From Sclerotiophoma versabilis (taxonomy: Eukaryota; Ascomycota; Dothideomycetes; Pleosporales; Didymellaceae): a stretch of DNA of 64,000 nt. The position numbers and the translations under genes are program-made. The notes under the pieces are model-generated. The model was not told the origin of the DNA and searched no databases. It saw only the letters and a program-made list of their open reading frames with translations. The DNA lies in contig JAAROD010000093.1 of assembly GCA_012274445.1 (NCBI GenBank), positions 806,001-870,000 on the forward strand, read 5' to 3'. Of the stretch, positions 10,862 to 21,255 are shown in pieces. Each line of letters begins with the position of its first letter. Position 1 is the first letter of the stretch.

Positions 10862-11200
10862 ATGCCTGGCAAATGGAGCCCCTACGACACCGCTCTGCTT
10901 GTCGTCCTCCAATCTCAAAGCCGGGCCGTGCCATACCAAGAAATATGCGATGTCTACATCTCAGCCTACACAACCGCAGCCATGAGGAGCAGAGTGTCGT
11001 GGGTACTCGAGCACAATTTGCAGCTGTTCGACAAAGATACGCGGTCTTGGAGGCGAGAAGAGGTCATCGGCTGGATCAAGACCCAAAAGGCCGCAGGCCT
11101 GCTCCAAGCGAGTGAGGTGGAAAAACTGGTGCGACTCGGTACGCTCTTGTGCCGACCTGATGACGTCACGCTAATCACTCGTAGCGTGCGAAGGGCCTAG
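10862..11200 (+). CDS. Small hypothetical protein with SANT/Myb-like N-terminus (112 aa)
   Basis: This is a single-exon frame with an ATG start just downstream of a TATA-like element. Residues 3-50 (KWSPYDTALLVVLQSQ...MRSRVSWVLEHN) have the W-S-x2-(D/E)-x2-L opening and helix pattern of short Myb/SANT-type domains, followed by WRREEVIGWIKTQKAAGLL, a second helical segment. No known full-length family is recognised. It could be a small DNA- or chromatin-binding protein. Related in style, but not clearly in sequence, to the Myb protein at 17080-18048. Confidence 0.5.
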   Translation: MPGKWSPYDTALLVVLQSQSRAVPYQEICDVYISAYTTAAMRSRVSWVLEHNLQLFDKDTRSWRREEVIGWIKTQKAAGLLQASEVEKLVRLGTLLCRPDDVTLITRSVRRA

Positions 11201-11646
11201 AGGTCGCTGAAAGGGCTGCATGTGCAGAGGATTGCTTGTGCAGAGGGCTGTTGCGTCTGGAGGGGATTGGGCTCGACTCGCTTTGCGTTGTCGTGTATAC
11301 ACCAGAGCGAGTGTGGACAGACTTCCTTACCCGTCCAAGGGCGATATTAAGTAGGCTCGAGAATTCATGTGCTGTCCAGATCGTGTTCTCCAGGTCATGC
11401 TTTCCAAGTCGTGCTACCATTCTGTATGCCTCTGCAGTATCGTGTTCATCCTCGCGCTGACACATCACGTCAACTTCTTGCACAGAAGCCATGTGAAGCA
11501 TGCCACACCAGGCCATCTGTCAGGAGATGGTTGCCGAGGGACAGATCGCGCTCCGCAACTAGCGCCTGTGTGTGGCAAAGCACTGCTGGCTATTGGACGT
11601 TTGATGATGCTCGGAACGAAAGCTCGAGCCCAAGTACAGATGGGGG

Positions 11647-11670
11647 TATAAGTAGGGCCTGTATAAGTAG
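11647..11670 (+). promoter_or_regulatory. Duplicated TATAAGTAG element
   Basis: TATAAGTAG occurs at 11647-11655 and again at 11662-11670, about 120-145 bp upstream of the ATG at 11791. It is the best core-promoter candidate for that small gene. Confidence 0.35.
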
Positions 11671-11790
11671 CCCGGAGTGAGACTGCTAAGCAGCCAGCTG
11701 GCGACCAACCTGCTGCACCGTACCTCTGTTTCACTGAATCTGCCGTACGTGTCGACCGTGCTTCCCCGTTTCTCCTACCCCTATACAACC

Positions 11791-12110
11791 ATGCTGCTCC
11801 TCGAAGCCCGCGATCGCGAGAGTATCTCATCCAGGCCACGCTTACTCCGGTCTCCTCTCAGTCCCATTGAGGAAATGGACGAAGACAACTTCTCTCGCCA
11901 TGCCCGGCGTCTAGCCACAGACAAGCCGTAGGTCACACCAGTGCTGGAGCATAGTCACCATTCGTAACACTGCTTAGTACGACTGGCGAGTCTTTCGGCC
12001 ATGTTGCTGTGGCATCCACCCGTCTAGCGAGAGTCACCACAAGCGCGACAGTGCGCACGGAAGTGTTGGCAGAGATTGAGTCGTCAATCAAGACGCCAGA
12101 TCCAGCTTGA
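11791..12110 (+). CDS. Small two-exon hypothetical protein (89 aa)
   Basis: Exons are 11791-11927 and 11978-12110, with a 50 bp intron (GTAGGT donor). The frame is kept exactly through the junction, giving RRLATDKP followed by TTGESFGHVAVASTRLARVT. The protein is polar, with SPLSPIEEMDEDNF in the middle and a helical Ala/Val/Thr-rich C-terminus (ATVRTEVLAEIESSIK). No signal peptide, membrane helix or known domain. The clean splice and the TATAAGTAG pair upstream favour a real gene. Function unknown. Confidence 0.5.
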
Positions 12111-12784
12111 TTTTCTTGACGTAATGCAGAACAAGTGGTGGAGCGTTTGACAGACACCAAGGGAGACTGTGCTGAGGTCCATTGCAGATGCGTTGAATCT
12201 CTACCTCCGTCTCCATCGCACCTTCTTTCTGCCTGGTATTGATAGAACCTGTACAGTACAACACTGTATCACTGTACAAAACAAAGTCATCCATCTTTCT
12301 GCCAAATGTGTGCTTGGCCATGTGCATGAGCGCTGATTCTAATCCAGTTGCAGCCGTCTGCTGTGCGTGACCAGTAAAAGCAAGCACAATCAGTGCAGGT
12401 GGATTTCAGTATGTGTGAGCCATTGTAGACCTCCCTTAACTACAGCATCCCCAGCCCACTTGCGAGGCCCAGATGGTCTTATTTCCACGACAAAAGCACA
12501 CTGTGCAGTGGATCCCAACGTGAGTTATAGCGCGGTCACCAAGGTCACTGGCATCCCCAGTGACAGAGCCCCAAATCACGCTGCTGATCGCGTCAGGACC
12601 GACAACAGCCATAGCTATCCAGTCAGGACTGAGAGGGCAGAGTGAACTGAGCATCCCCAAGAGAGCCCGAGGATCCATTCCACGTCTCCTCGGCGTCTTT
12701 CCTTGCTATATAGACTGTAGGCTCCACCCCTGCCTCGCCCTACCGCTTCAACGACACTTTCGACCCGTAACTCAAAACACAATC
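12111..12784. other. Intergenic region
   Basis: No gene supported. A 99-codon minus-strand frame (12088-12387) overlaps the end of the upstream gene and lacks any family character. GTAC-type elements (CCTGTACAGTAC and ACTGTAC) lie at 12248-12275. The 3' part is the promoter of the secreted DUF3455 gene, with TATATAG near 12708. Confidence 0.4.
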
Positions 12785-13679
12785 ATGGTGTGTCTCTCTA
12801 TGCTTGCAACTATTTTCGCGTATCTGTCTCTCGCTCTCGCCGCACAATCTCTCGGCGCACAAGCCCTCGACACTTCGTCGTCTCTGCCACAGTCCGCAAA
12901 TCAGCCGCAGTGCCGTACTGGAGATCTCAGCAGGCTTGCCGACTTGATGCCCGAGAGTGCGCTGCCGCCGCCAGACAGCTCTCGTGAGCTCAAGTACGTC
13001 GTGCTCGGCGTCGGCACGCAAAACTACACCTGCGCCAGTGGAGACGAGGTCACTGCACCCGGCACCACTGGCGCGATCGGTATGTGGGGTCTACTTTCTA
13101 CTCACTCGCCAAAGCGATGCTGAAGACTTCTAGCTAAGCTCTACGATATCGCCCCACTGCTCGGCAACCACTGCTCGGCTCAGTGGGCAACCAGCTCCAT
13201 CTCGTGCCTCGCGCTCGCCTTGGACTCTCTGGCCGAGCCGCTCGAGCAGATGCTGCAGGCGTGCAGCGTTTCGAGCCTGATCGGCCACCACTTCTTCACC
13301 TCCGGCACTCCGGTCTTTGCCCTTGACCAGCTGGCCGAGAAACCGTACCCCGTGGCTCAGGTCAGCAAGGTGAATGAGGCCGATGCTCCCAGCGGGTCCT
13401 GTTTTGGTGCTCAAACTTCGGAGGCGATCAAGTGGCTCTATCTTCAAGATACACAGGCAGCGTCTCGCGGCGGCATCGACACCGTGTACCGCGTCGAGAC
13501 TGCAGGGGGCAGCAAGCCGCAGACCTGCAAAGGCCAGCCATCCAGCTTCGAAGTCGACTACGCAGCACAGTGTAAGCAAGCCCGCCTTGCGAGTGCGACA
13601 TGCTAACACGCCGACAGACTGGATCTATGGACCCAAAGCGTCGGAGAGCTGCGACCAAGTGCACGTTTCGTCGGCCTGA
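12785..13679 (+). CDS. Secreted DUF3455-domain protein (264 aa)
   Basis: Exons are 12785-13079, 13134-13571 and 13618-13679, with introns of 54 and 46 bp, all in phase. Residues 1-20 (MVCLSMLATIFAYLSLALAA) are a signal peptide. The core ELKYVVLGVGTQNYTC, then AIAKLYDIAPLL, HFFTSGTPVFAL, GIDTVYRVETAGG, and the end YAAQYWIYG are the successive motifs of DUF3455, a fungal family of extracellular or wall-associated proteins of unknown biochemical function. The length fits the family. Nothing in the sequence points to an enzyme active site. Confidence 0.87.
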
Positions 13680-13949
13680 TAACGGTAGTGTTGTTGCGCA
13701 CCGTGCTCAGGACACCGCGCTCGGGACACCGCGCTCGGACTTGCAGAGCGTCGTCACTTGTGCACAGCTGACCAGGGCCGATCGTTCATCAATGAAGGCA
13801 CATTGCATACAAGATAGCAGATGCGTCGCAAACTCATTCTTCCATCACTCTCCTGTTCATTTGCAAAGGCTGAAATGCATGATGCTAGATACTAGTGCCA
13901 GGGGGAGACCTCTTTTCGTGCGTGTGTACTACAAACACAGCGTGCTGAG

Positions 13950-14850
13950 CTACAGCCGATCGAGCGTCAGCTGCTGCTGCATTTCCTCTTTTGACGCCGC
14001 CGAGACATCTGTGATGGCCAGGGAGACCACGAAGCCCTTTGCCAGCTTGATCATCACAAAGTCTGCCATCTGTTGCATGTTCTTGCCCAGTGCGACTACA
14101 AACCGACAGTCCTCTTCATAAGAGCAGCACAACGACTGTACGATCGGGTAGATCTCTAGGAACGAATGCTTTGTTACAAGCTCCATCTTCTGTGTCTGTG
14201 CTGGTCAGTACAGCCTTGCTTCTAGGGTCTGGTCTGGGAACAACACACCCACGGCGCGCCCTCGAGCATCGTCACCGCTACGAAGTATACTGCAGCAGCT
14301 ACCGCGCTGGGTAGTTGCGACGCCATGCTGTTGTTCAGGAGCGACACATCCAAGAGAAACGTGGCAAGCTCTCTGAGCATCGAAACATTGCTCTTGGAAC
14401 ATACGGTGCTCGCCACGTACTGATCTAAGAACGTGAGAGGTCCAGGCCAGCCCAACTGGTGGTCCAGGATCGCAAGGACTTGTTCCTCTTCCCGCTTGTA
14501 CCAAGTCTTGTTGCCGAGCCATATGTGCTCCAGTCTGAAGCGGGCGTCTTCGTTGCGGTCGCTGGCGATCCTGATAAGAATGGTGATCAGCAACTCGAGG
14601 CTATCCCGGCTACGTTGCAGGCGGCGCTGCGCCAGTAAACGGTCCAGCAAGTGGACGCTAAGGTAGAGCGTCTGTAGCTTCAGGCTTTTTGTGCGCTGTA
14701 CATGGATGAGGCGTGATACAATTCTCCTGCGCGGCGTCGGATCTTTGGCGCATGACGGGCGCAGCTCTTCCTACCCACGTAAGCCTTCGACCTTGCAGTG
14801 TAGCATTTCCTTCTTCTTACCTGCAGGCGTCGTTCTTCGGAGACCTCCAT
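13950..14850 (-). CDS. Short divergent B-type cyclin (263 aa)
   Basis: Exons on the minus strand are 14821-14850, 14249-14770 and 13950-14189 (introns 50 and 59 bp), 263 residues. The cyclin box shows RRRIVSRLIHVQRTKSLKLQ and TLYLSVHLLDRLL, then LELLITILIRIASDRNED, EEEQVLAILDHQLGWPGPLT. The C-terminal cyclin fold has RELATFLLDVSLLN, LPSAVAAAVYFVAVTMLEGA and HSFLEIYPIVQSL. Classical cyclins read IASKYEE at the third helix; here it is IASDRNE, so the CDK-contacting Lys is Asp (residue 81), while a Glu run follows. The long N-terminal region with destruction box is absent (10 residues only before the fold), and a TAG lies 9 nt upstream of the chosen ATG. It would be expected to bind a Cdk weakly or differently. 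The family call is firm, the role unknown. Confidence 0.75.
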
Positions 14851-15212
14851 TCTTCGGTGCTATGACTTCGCTCTGGACTGACGTGCTTCTGACGCTCTCT
14901 CTCAGGTTGCGTCCTGGCGACAATAAGTGACCAAACTAGGGTTTGCTGTCCGCTCATGTCGTCTGAGGCTTTGCATAGAGCACCCTGAAGCGGACTCTTG
15001 TAGGGTGCCTCTTCGGTGAGAGGTCGTCTTCCGGAGCATTATGGCTGGGGGGGCACGAAATGCTGCTCCTGGACGGTACAGTGGACCGGATCTGCCCCCA
15101 GCCCCGAACATGGTACAACACCGTACACCGGCTTATATGCCTCTTGACACGCTCCCTGCTCCACAACTACCCAGGCGAGCGACCATCAAGAGGCCGTCCG
15201 AACTCTCTGAAC

Positions 15213-15758
15213 ATGTCTCGCAGACTAAGAAGCACGAGCTGCAAGTTGCAGCAAGGAGATGGTGATGGGGCACTCTCGGAAAGCGAGATCTCTGAGCTCA
15301 ATCTGGCTTGGGACAGTGCCGCAGACGACGAGATAGCTGGGGCTCCCAAAGTCGTTTCTGACACTAAGTCCGAGTCGTCAGGTTCGCAGATAGGCGACGG
15401 CGACGGCGGCGACGGCGACGACAGCGACGACAGCGACGAATACAATGACGCCCTCGATGAGCCTGTTTCTGACTCCGGCTCCGACTATGACCCAGACGAG
15501 CACGACACTTCAGATGAGTCCTTCATCGATGACGAAGGGCTCGACAGTGTTGGGTCGGACTGCACTGATAGCGCCTGCTCGGAGACTGATAGCGTGTGCT
15601 CTTCTGATGCTGACTGCCTAGACTCGTCGGATGGCAGCTTGCTGCAGCAGCAGTACCGGTATGTCTCCGTGGATGGTAGCGAAACCAGAGCAGGCTGCCA
15701 TTCCGCCAAGGTGGTCACCATCAACAGACCTGTCTCCGTCACTTACATCATTATGTGA
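15213..15758 (+). CDS. Ser/Asp-rich acidic protein (181 aa)
   Basis: This is a single-exon frame starting MSRRLRSTSCKLQQ. Residues 20-150 are dominated by Asp, Glu and Ser, with D-S-D-D runs encoded by GACGGC/GACAGC repeats at 15392-15440 and a motif SDYDPDEHDTSDESFIDDE. The C-terminus returns to ordinary composition (YVSVDGSETRAG...VTYIIM). Such segments occur in histone-binding and nucleolar proteins and are rich in CK2-type sites, but no family is recognised. An in-frame ATG-equivalent upstream would add 51 residues; 15213 was chosen as the first good ATG. Low complexity makes homology unreliable. Confidence 0.5.
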   Translation: MSRRLRSTSCKLQQGDGDGALSESEISELNLAWDSAADDEIAGAPKVVSDTKSESSGSQIGDGDGGDGDDSDDSDEYNDALDEPVSDSGSDYDPDEHDTSDESFIDDEGLDSVGSDCTDSACSETDSVCSSDADCLDSSDGSLLQQQYRYVSVDGSETRAGCHSAKVVTINRPVSVTYIIM

Positions 15759-17079
15759 TGAGGCTGAATGTTAGCACAGCTCAGAGGCTACCGGTGGTTG
15801 TGTCTACTGCACGCTCCTGCACAGTGGGTAGAACGAGTTAAGAGGCGAAGATCGTACGTAGAAAGCAACAATGAGATCCACTCGCATGTGCGTACCGGTA
15901 AATCCACGCGTGATGAGAAACAAAAAAGTGACACGCTCACTCAGGCTTGGAAGTGACACGCTCACTCAGGCTTGGAAATGCAGAGATGCCACAAGACGCA
16001 GCCGAGTCAGGACCAAGTCAACGGCTGGTCTCTTCGCGCTGTCAACACAGGCGCAGGGCCGGAAGGTTCGAGAGACTCGTTCCTTCGTGGCGTGAGCTTC
16101 ACGCTGCATAGACGGCCCTGAGGTGTCAGACCACCGCAACAAGAAGGACCATCACAACAAGAAACAAGGAAACAAAGAGACGCTTCTCGCCGAATGCGAA
16201 TCATCGTGATGCGGGTGGTAACTATGCACAAGCACGCGTTCTTGTCCGGCGTTGTCGGCACGGGCGGCTACTCCGACAGGCGCTGCGACTTGACCCGTAC
16301 AGGTAGGTACCGTACTGGCACGCCGCCACACTACTGTGCGTGGGGATCTTAGCGTGACCCGGGAGCTCGGACAACGCGTTCTTGCTTCGGAGCATTTTCC
16401 TTTTCTTCCGACGCACCGCCGATCTCGCAAGGAACCAACTGTGCCTCGCTTGCCGTGCCCTTTGTGCACGCGTGTCGTTGGCTAATTTCCATCTGCCCCC
16501 GTTCTCCTGCTGGTGTTCAAGAAAGCTGCCCCAGCTTAACAATTACTTGTGACTTGACTTTAGGAACGCTACACACGTATTGCGAACGACCCGCTGTCCA
16601 TGGTGCGCCTTCACTTTAGTATCGTCAACGAAAGGATATGTCTTCATCAGCCCGAGAAGTGGAGCGACAACCCAGTGGCAGCTGTTGCGTGCCCGTGGAA
16701 AAGGCAGAGCCGCAGCGGCCCGGGACTTAGCGCAGACATGGCCGCGGCTGACAGCTTCTCACACAGACCAAACCGTGATACCACCTCCAGGACATCCATA
16801 CATCTCCTACGCTGTACCGAGGCAGTGTGACTTGATTCCCAACGACATCCAAGGGTCGCCCGGGATGCAGCGAGACATTGGAGATGCACGAACACTACAG
16901 TCAAGCAGCTGTCGCCTCGTACACATCTGTCTCTGGGCAGCATGCACCATTCAAACGGGTAGACTGTGACGGGCTTCACGGTTTGAAAGTGCAGCAAGCA
17001 AAGCGCCTGGCTGTATACTTGCTGGCAGATGCATGATACCACAGGCCGGTTTGTTGATGGGAGTTTTGCTCATATGTAT
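15759..17079. other. 1.3 kb region without a supported gene
   Basis: Only short overlapping frames on both strands are seen. A 25-bp direct repeat lies at 15927-15976 and GTAC-type elements at 16297-16317. Confidence 0.4.
15927..15976. repeat. 25-bp perfect tandem duplication
   Basis: A 25-nt unit beginning AGTGACACGCTCACTCAGGC occurs twice head to tail with no mismatch seen, suggesting a recent slippage duplication. Confidence 0.85.
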
Positions 17080-18048
17080 CTACAATGCTCCAAAATGGCA
17101 TGGCACGTCCCAGACCTGATTCCCCTCTCCGTTGTACCACGCAGACAACGAGTCGTAGGTCATGAGGCCTCCAAGCTCAGCTGTACTGGCAAGAACATCG
17201 GGCATCAAGCACAGATCCGGTGGGAAGAAGGCGATGTCGTCAGGGCAGCTCCCTACAAAGAAGCTGTCGAGCCCACCTCCAAGCGCCAGTCCATTAGCGA
17301 AGGTGGATGGCCACACAGGATCCATCGGAGAAGCCCTGAACTCGGTCGGGAGAGAGGGGAAGTCGTTGGCACTCCACCCAGACCACACGCTGTCGAGCCA
17401 CTCGAGCCCATGTCCTGGTCCAGCGACGGCGGTGAAAGCACAAGGCGTTGAGGGAAGGTTGAGTGGAGACGAGCTGAAGCCGCTCGCGCTACAATCAGCG
17501 TACACACCGTCGAGTGTCTGTTCGACATACGACATTGGCATCTGGGCTGCCAGGTCGACGATGCCACCACCTGTGTCCGGCGCAGATTCGAATGCAGACA
17601 TCTGCTACAGGCTTAGAACCGAAAGAGCAGCTCGTTGCTCGATGCAGCTTACCTGGACTTCTGCTGCAGGCTGTGGTGCATGTGACGATGCGATGCTTGC
17701 TTCGCCCCACCCATGCATCGTGAAGTTGTCTGAGCCTGCCAGAAACCCTGTCATCTCTTTCTGCGCTTCTTTCCTCGTCTTCGGCTTTAGATCCCGCCCG
17801 TACTTGTTCTTCAGGCCTTCTGCCGTTCGCTTGCGCCCACGGTCGCCAAAATCGGCGTTGTACTGCCGCACGATCGTCTTCCAGTCGTTCCCGTGCTGAC
17901 CCACGAGTTCGAGCAGCCGACGCTCCTCTCTCGGCAGGTACTCTTTCTGCGTGTAACCTCCACATCTCGAAGGGGCCTTGGCGGCACTGCATCGGTACCC
18001 GTTGCTGGGGACAGGCTGGTGGGACGAGCGTTGCCTTCGCTTAGGCAT
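17080..18048 (-). CDS. Myb/SANT-domain protein (306 aa)
   Basis: Exons on the minus strand are 17653-18048 and 17080-17604, with a 48 bp intron (GTAAGC...CTGTAG). Residues 33-90 (YTQKEYLPREERRLLELVGQ, GNDWKTIVRQYNADFGDRGR, KRTAEGLKNKYGRDLK) form one Myb/SANT-like repeat: W at the second-helix position and R-T-x2-(G/A)-L-K-N-K-(Y/W) in the recognition helix. The N-terminus is basic (MPKRRQRSSHQ), fitting a nuclear protein. The second exon encodes a Gly/Pro/Ser/Phe-rich, acidic, probably disordered C-terminus of activation-domain type. No partner or target is indicated. Confidence 0.72.
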
Positions 18049-19849
18049 CCTGAGGGCAGTTCAAGTACTAAGTAGATAGACAATTAACCCAGCGCGAACG
18101 CCAACAAGTGCTTAGGTCAGGGCGACTGCCGGATGTGCCACGAGCAAGGCCAGGTGCTGGCAAGCAAACGACGGCAATGTGAGCAATGCTGGGTCCAAGA
18201 CGATTCTCAACGCAGGAGAGTGACGTTGTTGTGCCTACTCCTGCAATGCCAATGTCTCATGAACTACGGTGCTTTGCCGGGGACTTTAGTCGACGCCTGG
18301 AGTTTAAGCACTCTTTCGAGCATGGTGTGCGGACTTAAGATGCGCACCTGCAAGGGTGGCGAGTAACAAGAACTATGCTCGTGCGTTCGACCCGGTGCTC
18401 TGGCGCTCTGGCTGAGGAAGAGACCTATTGTTGGCAAGCTCCAACCATGCAGAGCTGGAGGCATAGAGAGCTAGAGGCATAGAGAGCTAGAGGCATAGAG
18501 AGCTAGAGGCATACAGAGCTAGAGGCATACAGAGCTAGAGGCATACAGAGCTAGAGGCATACAGAGCTGGACGCGGGCACAGCTGGGCGCAGTTAGAGCC
18601 GTTGCGAGCGATCCCGCTGAGGGCCTGTGAGTTGCTCTGGTGCTGTGCAAAGTCGCGCTGGTATCCTCCAGTGAGCCTTGCAGGCAGATGCCTTCGAAGC
18701 GTCAAGGTACGAAACAAGCATGCCACCAAGCAGCGCGGCACATGCATGATACGCACGCCGCGTCTGTGTGTCCCTGACAAGCGTCGCGTCAAGAGGCGCG
18801 CCGGTCGGCGTCTGCAGGATCGGATGCTGGTTCACTTCAGTAATTAATTACAGTAGCCAGTCTTCTTCTGCAGCAGGGGCGGCGGTTGATTACCCACCTG
18901 AACAGCACTAGCGCTGAAGCAGCGCTTGACAAAGACTCGATTCGCACTATCATTCACGCTGGCACGCAAAATCATCAGCGAACGCCTGCACGATGCGGAA
19001 CGTAATATGATGCGCGTGTAACGGCCACACGCCATTGGCGGGAACGCGTGGTGTGGCACAGCGGCCGGTGAGCAAAGTGCCGCTCAAGGCTAGACAGCAT
19101 CTTGGGGCGCTTAGTTCTGTGGGGAATGTCACATCGGCATATCGAGCGAGCAAGCAAACGACAGCGATGCGATACAGTAGCAACTGCAACCACAGCAGCA
19201 TCTTCAACTCAGACGCGATCTAGAGTAGTCCTTCCCTGGCATACCGTCAGTCAACGCATGACGGTAGGACCGAGTTTGCTACGGTACGCTTCACAGGACA
19301 CCGTATACTACAGTATGGCCGAGGGATGCTAGATGGCCACTACAACCCGTTAAGCGTGATACCCAACATGCTACACTGTTGTGGGTTACTCCTCGCGGCT
19401 CTCGAGAGTAATTACAGTGGCAGTGTCCAGTACGGCGAAGTAGATCGGAGTAATGTACAGTACTGTACGTACAGTACAGCACAGCACAGCACAGCACATT
19501 AGACGCATAGTTCAGTACCATGTCATAGGTAGTGCTCAATGGGTACAGCCTGCGTCAACGCAGCTAGCGTATCGCCATCACTGATGAACAGGTCAGCGTG
19601 ATAACTAGCTTCTCACAGCCTGTGCCTGCCTTCCACTGGTGCGCAGATCTACGGGCAGCTCGAGTGCGGTCTGGGGGCGAGGCAGACACGCGTGGATTAT
19701 ATGTTTATAGCTGCTTGTCTAGAGACTCTCTGAAGCATCGTGATAAACAACTCTGTCAGCGGTAGCAGATGACTTACCTTCCTTGTGTCTGGCTTCACTG
19801 TGCCACATATCATCGCGCGTGGCTACGCCCACTTCCCAGCCAAGCGATC
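18049..19849. other. 1.8 kb region with tandem repeat and palindromes, no supported gene
   Basis: No convincing frame. It contains the 16-bp tandem array at 18452-18571 and, at 19455-19477, overlapping palindromes GTACAGTACTGTACGTACAG followed by a short ACAGC repeat (to about 19497). A TATA-like ATTATATG at about 19696 precedes the C2H2 gene by some 150 bp. Confidence 0.45.
18452..18571. repeat. 16-bp tandem repeat array, 7.5 copies
   Basis: Units of GAGCTAGAGGCATA(G/C)A start every 16 bp at 18452, 18468, 18484, 18500, 18516, 18532, 18548 and a partial at 18564. The first three copies carry G and the later ones C at position 15; the end copies have GCTGG for GCTAG. It lies in non-coding DNA. 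Confidence 0.9.
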
Positions 19850-20941
19850 ATGGAGCCGTGCCAGTCTCCGCCTTGCAGCCTTGATCTCCAAGCATATGCG
19901 GCAGATCTCCTGAACGATCTTGACGCTCCTTCGGCCTACGCGATGTCTTTCTCTTGGTGCTCAGGAGTAACGGCGGTGCCGCCATACCATGATCCATATT
20001 CAGGAAGCAGCTGGGACACGCAACACTCCGACATCGATCCCTGGGCCGATCAGCCTCTGTATCTCCACGACTGGAGTAGCCACGACTGGAGTAGCCACGA
20101 CTACGAGGCGTACTGCAATCCACCAGGCTACCTGCACACGGCAGCCACCTGGAGCAACGTGGATGTGCCGCATTCGAGCCCTATCCCAAGCGGGCAGATC
20201 TGCAGCTGGTCCATACCCTCGTCCCAGTCGGTACAGCCTCAGATGGACCATAGCCCAGCTAGTAGCTGCATCGCCTCAGGTGCTACTGCCTCTCCATGCG
20301 GAGGATCGAGTTGGAGCTGGAGCGGCTGCTGGAGCCAGAGCGTTGATGGCAGTCGAAGTGAGGGCAATACGGAGACTGGCAGTGGCAGCGACAGTGAGAG
20401 TGGCAGCGAGGACCAGAGAGAGAACAAAACCCACCGCACACGTCGACGAAGAACTTCTCGAAGACGCAGCCCAAACTCTCAATTAAAGAAGCTGTGCACA
20501 GTTTTCGCGTCAGCCAGACCAGACACGGTGAGCATCTGCATCGACACCATCGGCCAGCCAGCTCCCCGCTTCTATGTATGCCATCAGCCTCTATCGACCG
20601 GCTCCGACAGCCGTCTGTGCCAGCTTCCGTTCGCTCGTCCCGAGCACCTCCGAAGACACGTGCGCACTGTACACGAGAAGAGAGAGAGGTTTCCATGCAA
20701 GGTCGCATCCTGCGCCAAGGTGTTCACACGCATGGACAACTTGCGAGACCACTACTGGACGCACTTGCAGGGTCATGGTCGAGCTGGTAGAAATGAGAAG
20801 ATGCCTCTCGAGAGACTAGCTGCAGTCGTGGGGAGAAAGGAAAGGGGAACGATCCGACGGTTCAAGGAGCGGCTGCAGGGCCAGCGGTCAAAGGAAGAGG
20901 CTGCCGTCGTTCAGCGTCTATGTCCGGGTAATGCTGGTTAG
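19850..20941 (+). CDS. C2H2 zinc-finger transcription factor (363 aa)
   Basis: The frame is uninterrupted. The N-terminal 170 residues are Ser/Trp/Pro/Gln-rich with a short direct repeat HDWSSHDWSSHDY. A central Ser/Glu/Asp-rich run leads into a basic stretch HRTRRRRTSRRR (probable NLS). Two C2H2 fingers follow: an unusual first one with a 12-residue loop between cysteines ending CQLPFARPEHLRRHVRTVH, and a normal second one FPCKVASCAKVFTRMDNLRD with H-x3-H. This pair (EHLRRHVRTVH then a DNLRDH finger) is the layout of fungal stress or developmental C2H2 factors of the Msn2/SteA/BrlA type. An in-frame ATG at 19769 would add 27 residues; 19850 is preferred because it opens a more protein-like sequence. 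A cryptic intron around 20528-20590 is possible. Confidence 0.78.
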   Translation: MEPCQSPPCSLDLQAYAADLLNDLDAPSAYAMSFSWCSGVTAVPPYHDPYSGSSWDTQHSDIDPWADQPLYLHDWSSHDWSSHDYEAYCNPPGYLHTAATWSNVDVPHSSPIPSGQICSWSIPSSQSVQPQMDHSPASSCIASGATASPCGGSSWSWSGCWSQSVDGSRSEGNTETGSGSDSESGSEDQRENKTHRTRRRRTSRRRSPNSQLKKLCTVFASARPDTVSICIDTIGQPAPRFYVCHQPLSTGSDSRLCQLPFARPEHLRRHVRTVHEKRERFPCKVASCAKVFTRMDNLRDHYWTHLQGHGRAGRNEKMPLERLAAVVGRKERGTIRRFKERLQGQRSKEEAAVVQRLCPGNAG

Positions 20942-21255
20942 GCGTTCAGAATCAAAGTGACGATGTTGCAAAATACAGAGCCTTGGCTGATCGTAAGCAT
21001 GGACGAGTTCTTGAAGCACTCCGGCCAGCCAAGCGAGGAGCAGTCGTACGTCCAAATGAGTGATTCCTATTAACACTATGTTCTTTTGACTAGCAAGCTA
21101 GAGCAATTGAAGCTGAGCTCCCTTACACCGAGACCTCGACCTTGGTTTCTTGGTGTGTTCCGTCGTGCTGATCTCATTCTGGTAAACAAACACAAACGCG
21201 ACAAATCCCGACCAACGCCAAAAAAGACTTCCGAGGAGACAAGACTTGATGCTCC
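20942..21255. other. Short intergenic region
   Basis: It separates convergent genes, the C2H2 factor and the J-like protein. No signal recognised. Confidence 0.35.

Noticed and set aside
13950..14186. Independent small gene starting at the ATG at 14186
   Set aside because: The frame joins perfectly to the upstream cyclin exon through a 59 bp intron, and the text is the C-terminal cyclin fold.
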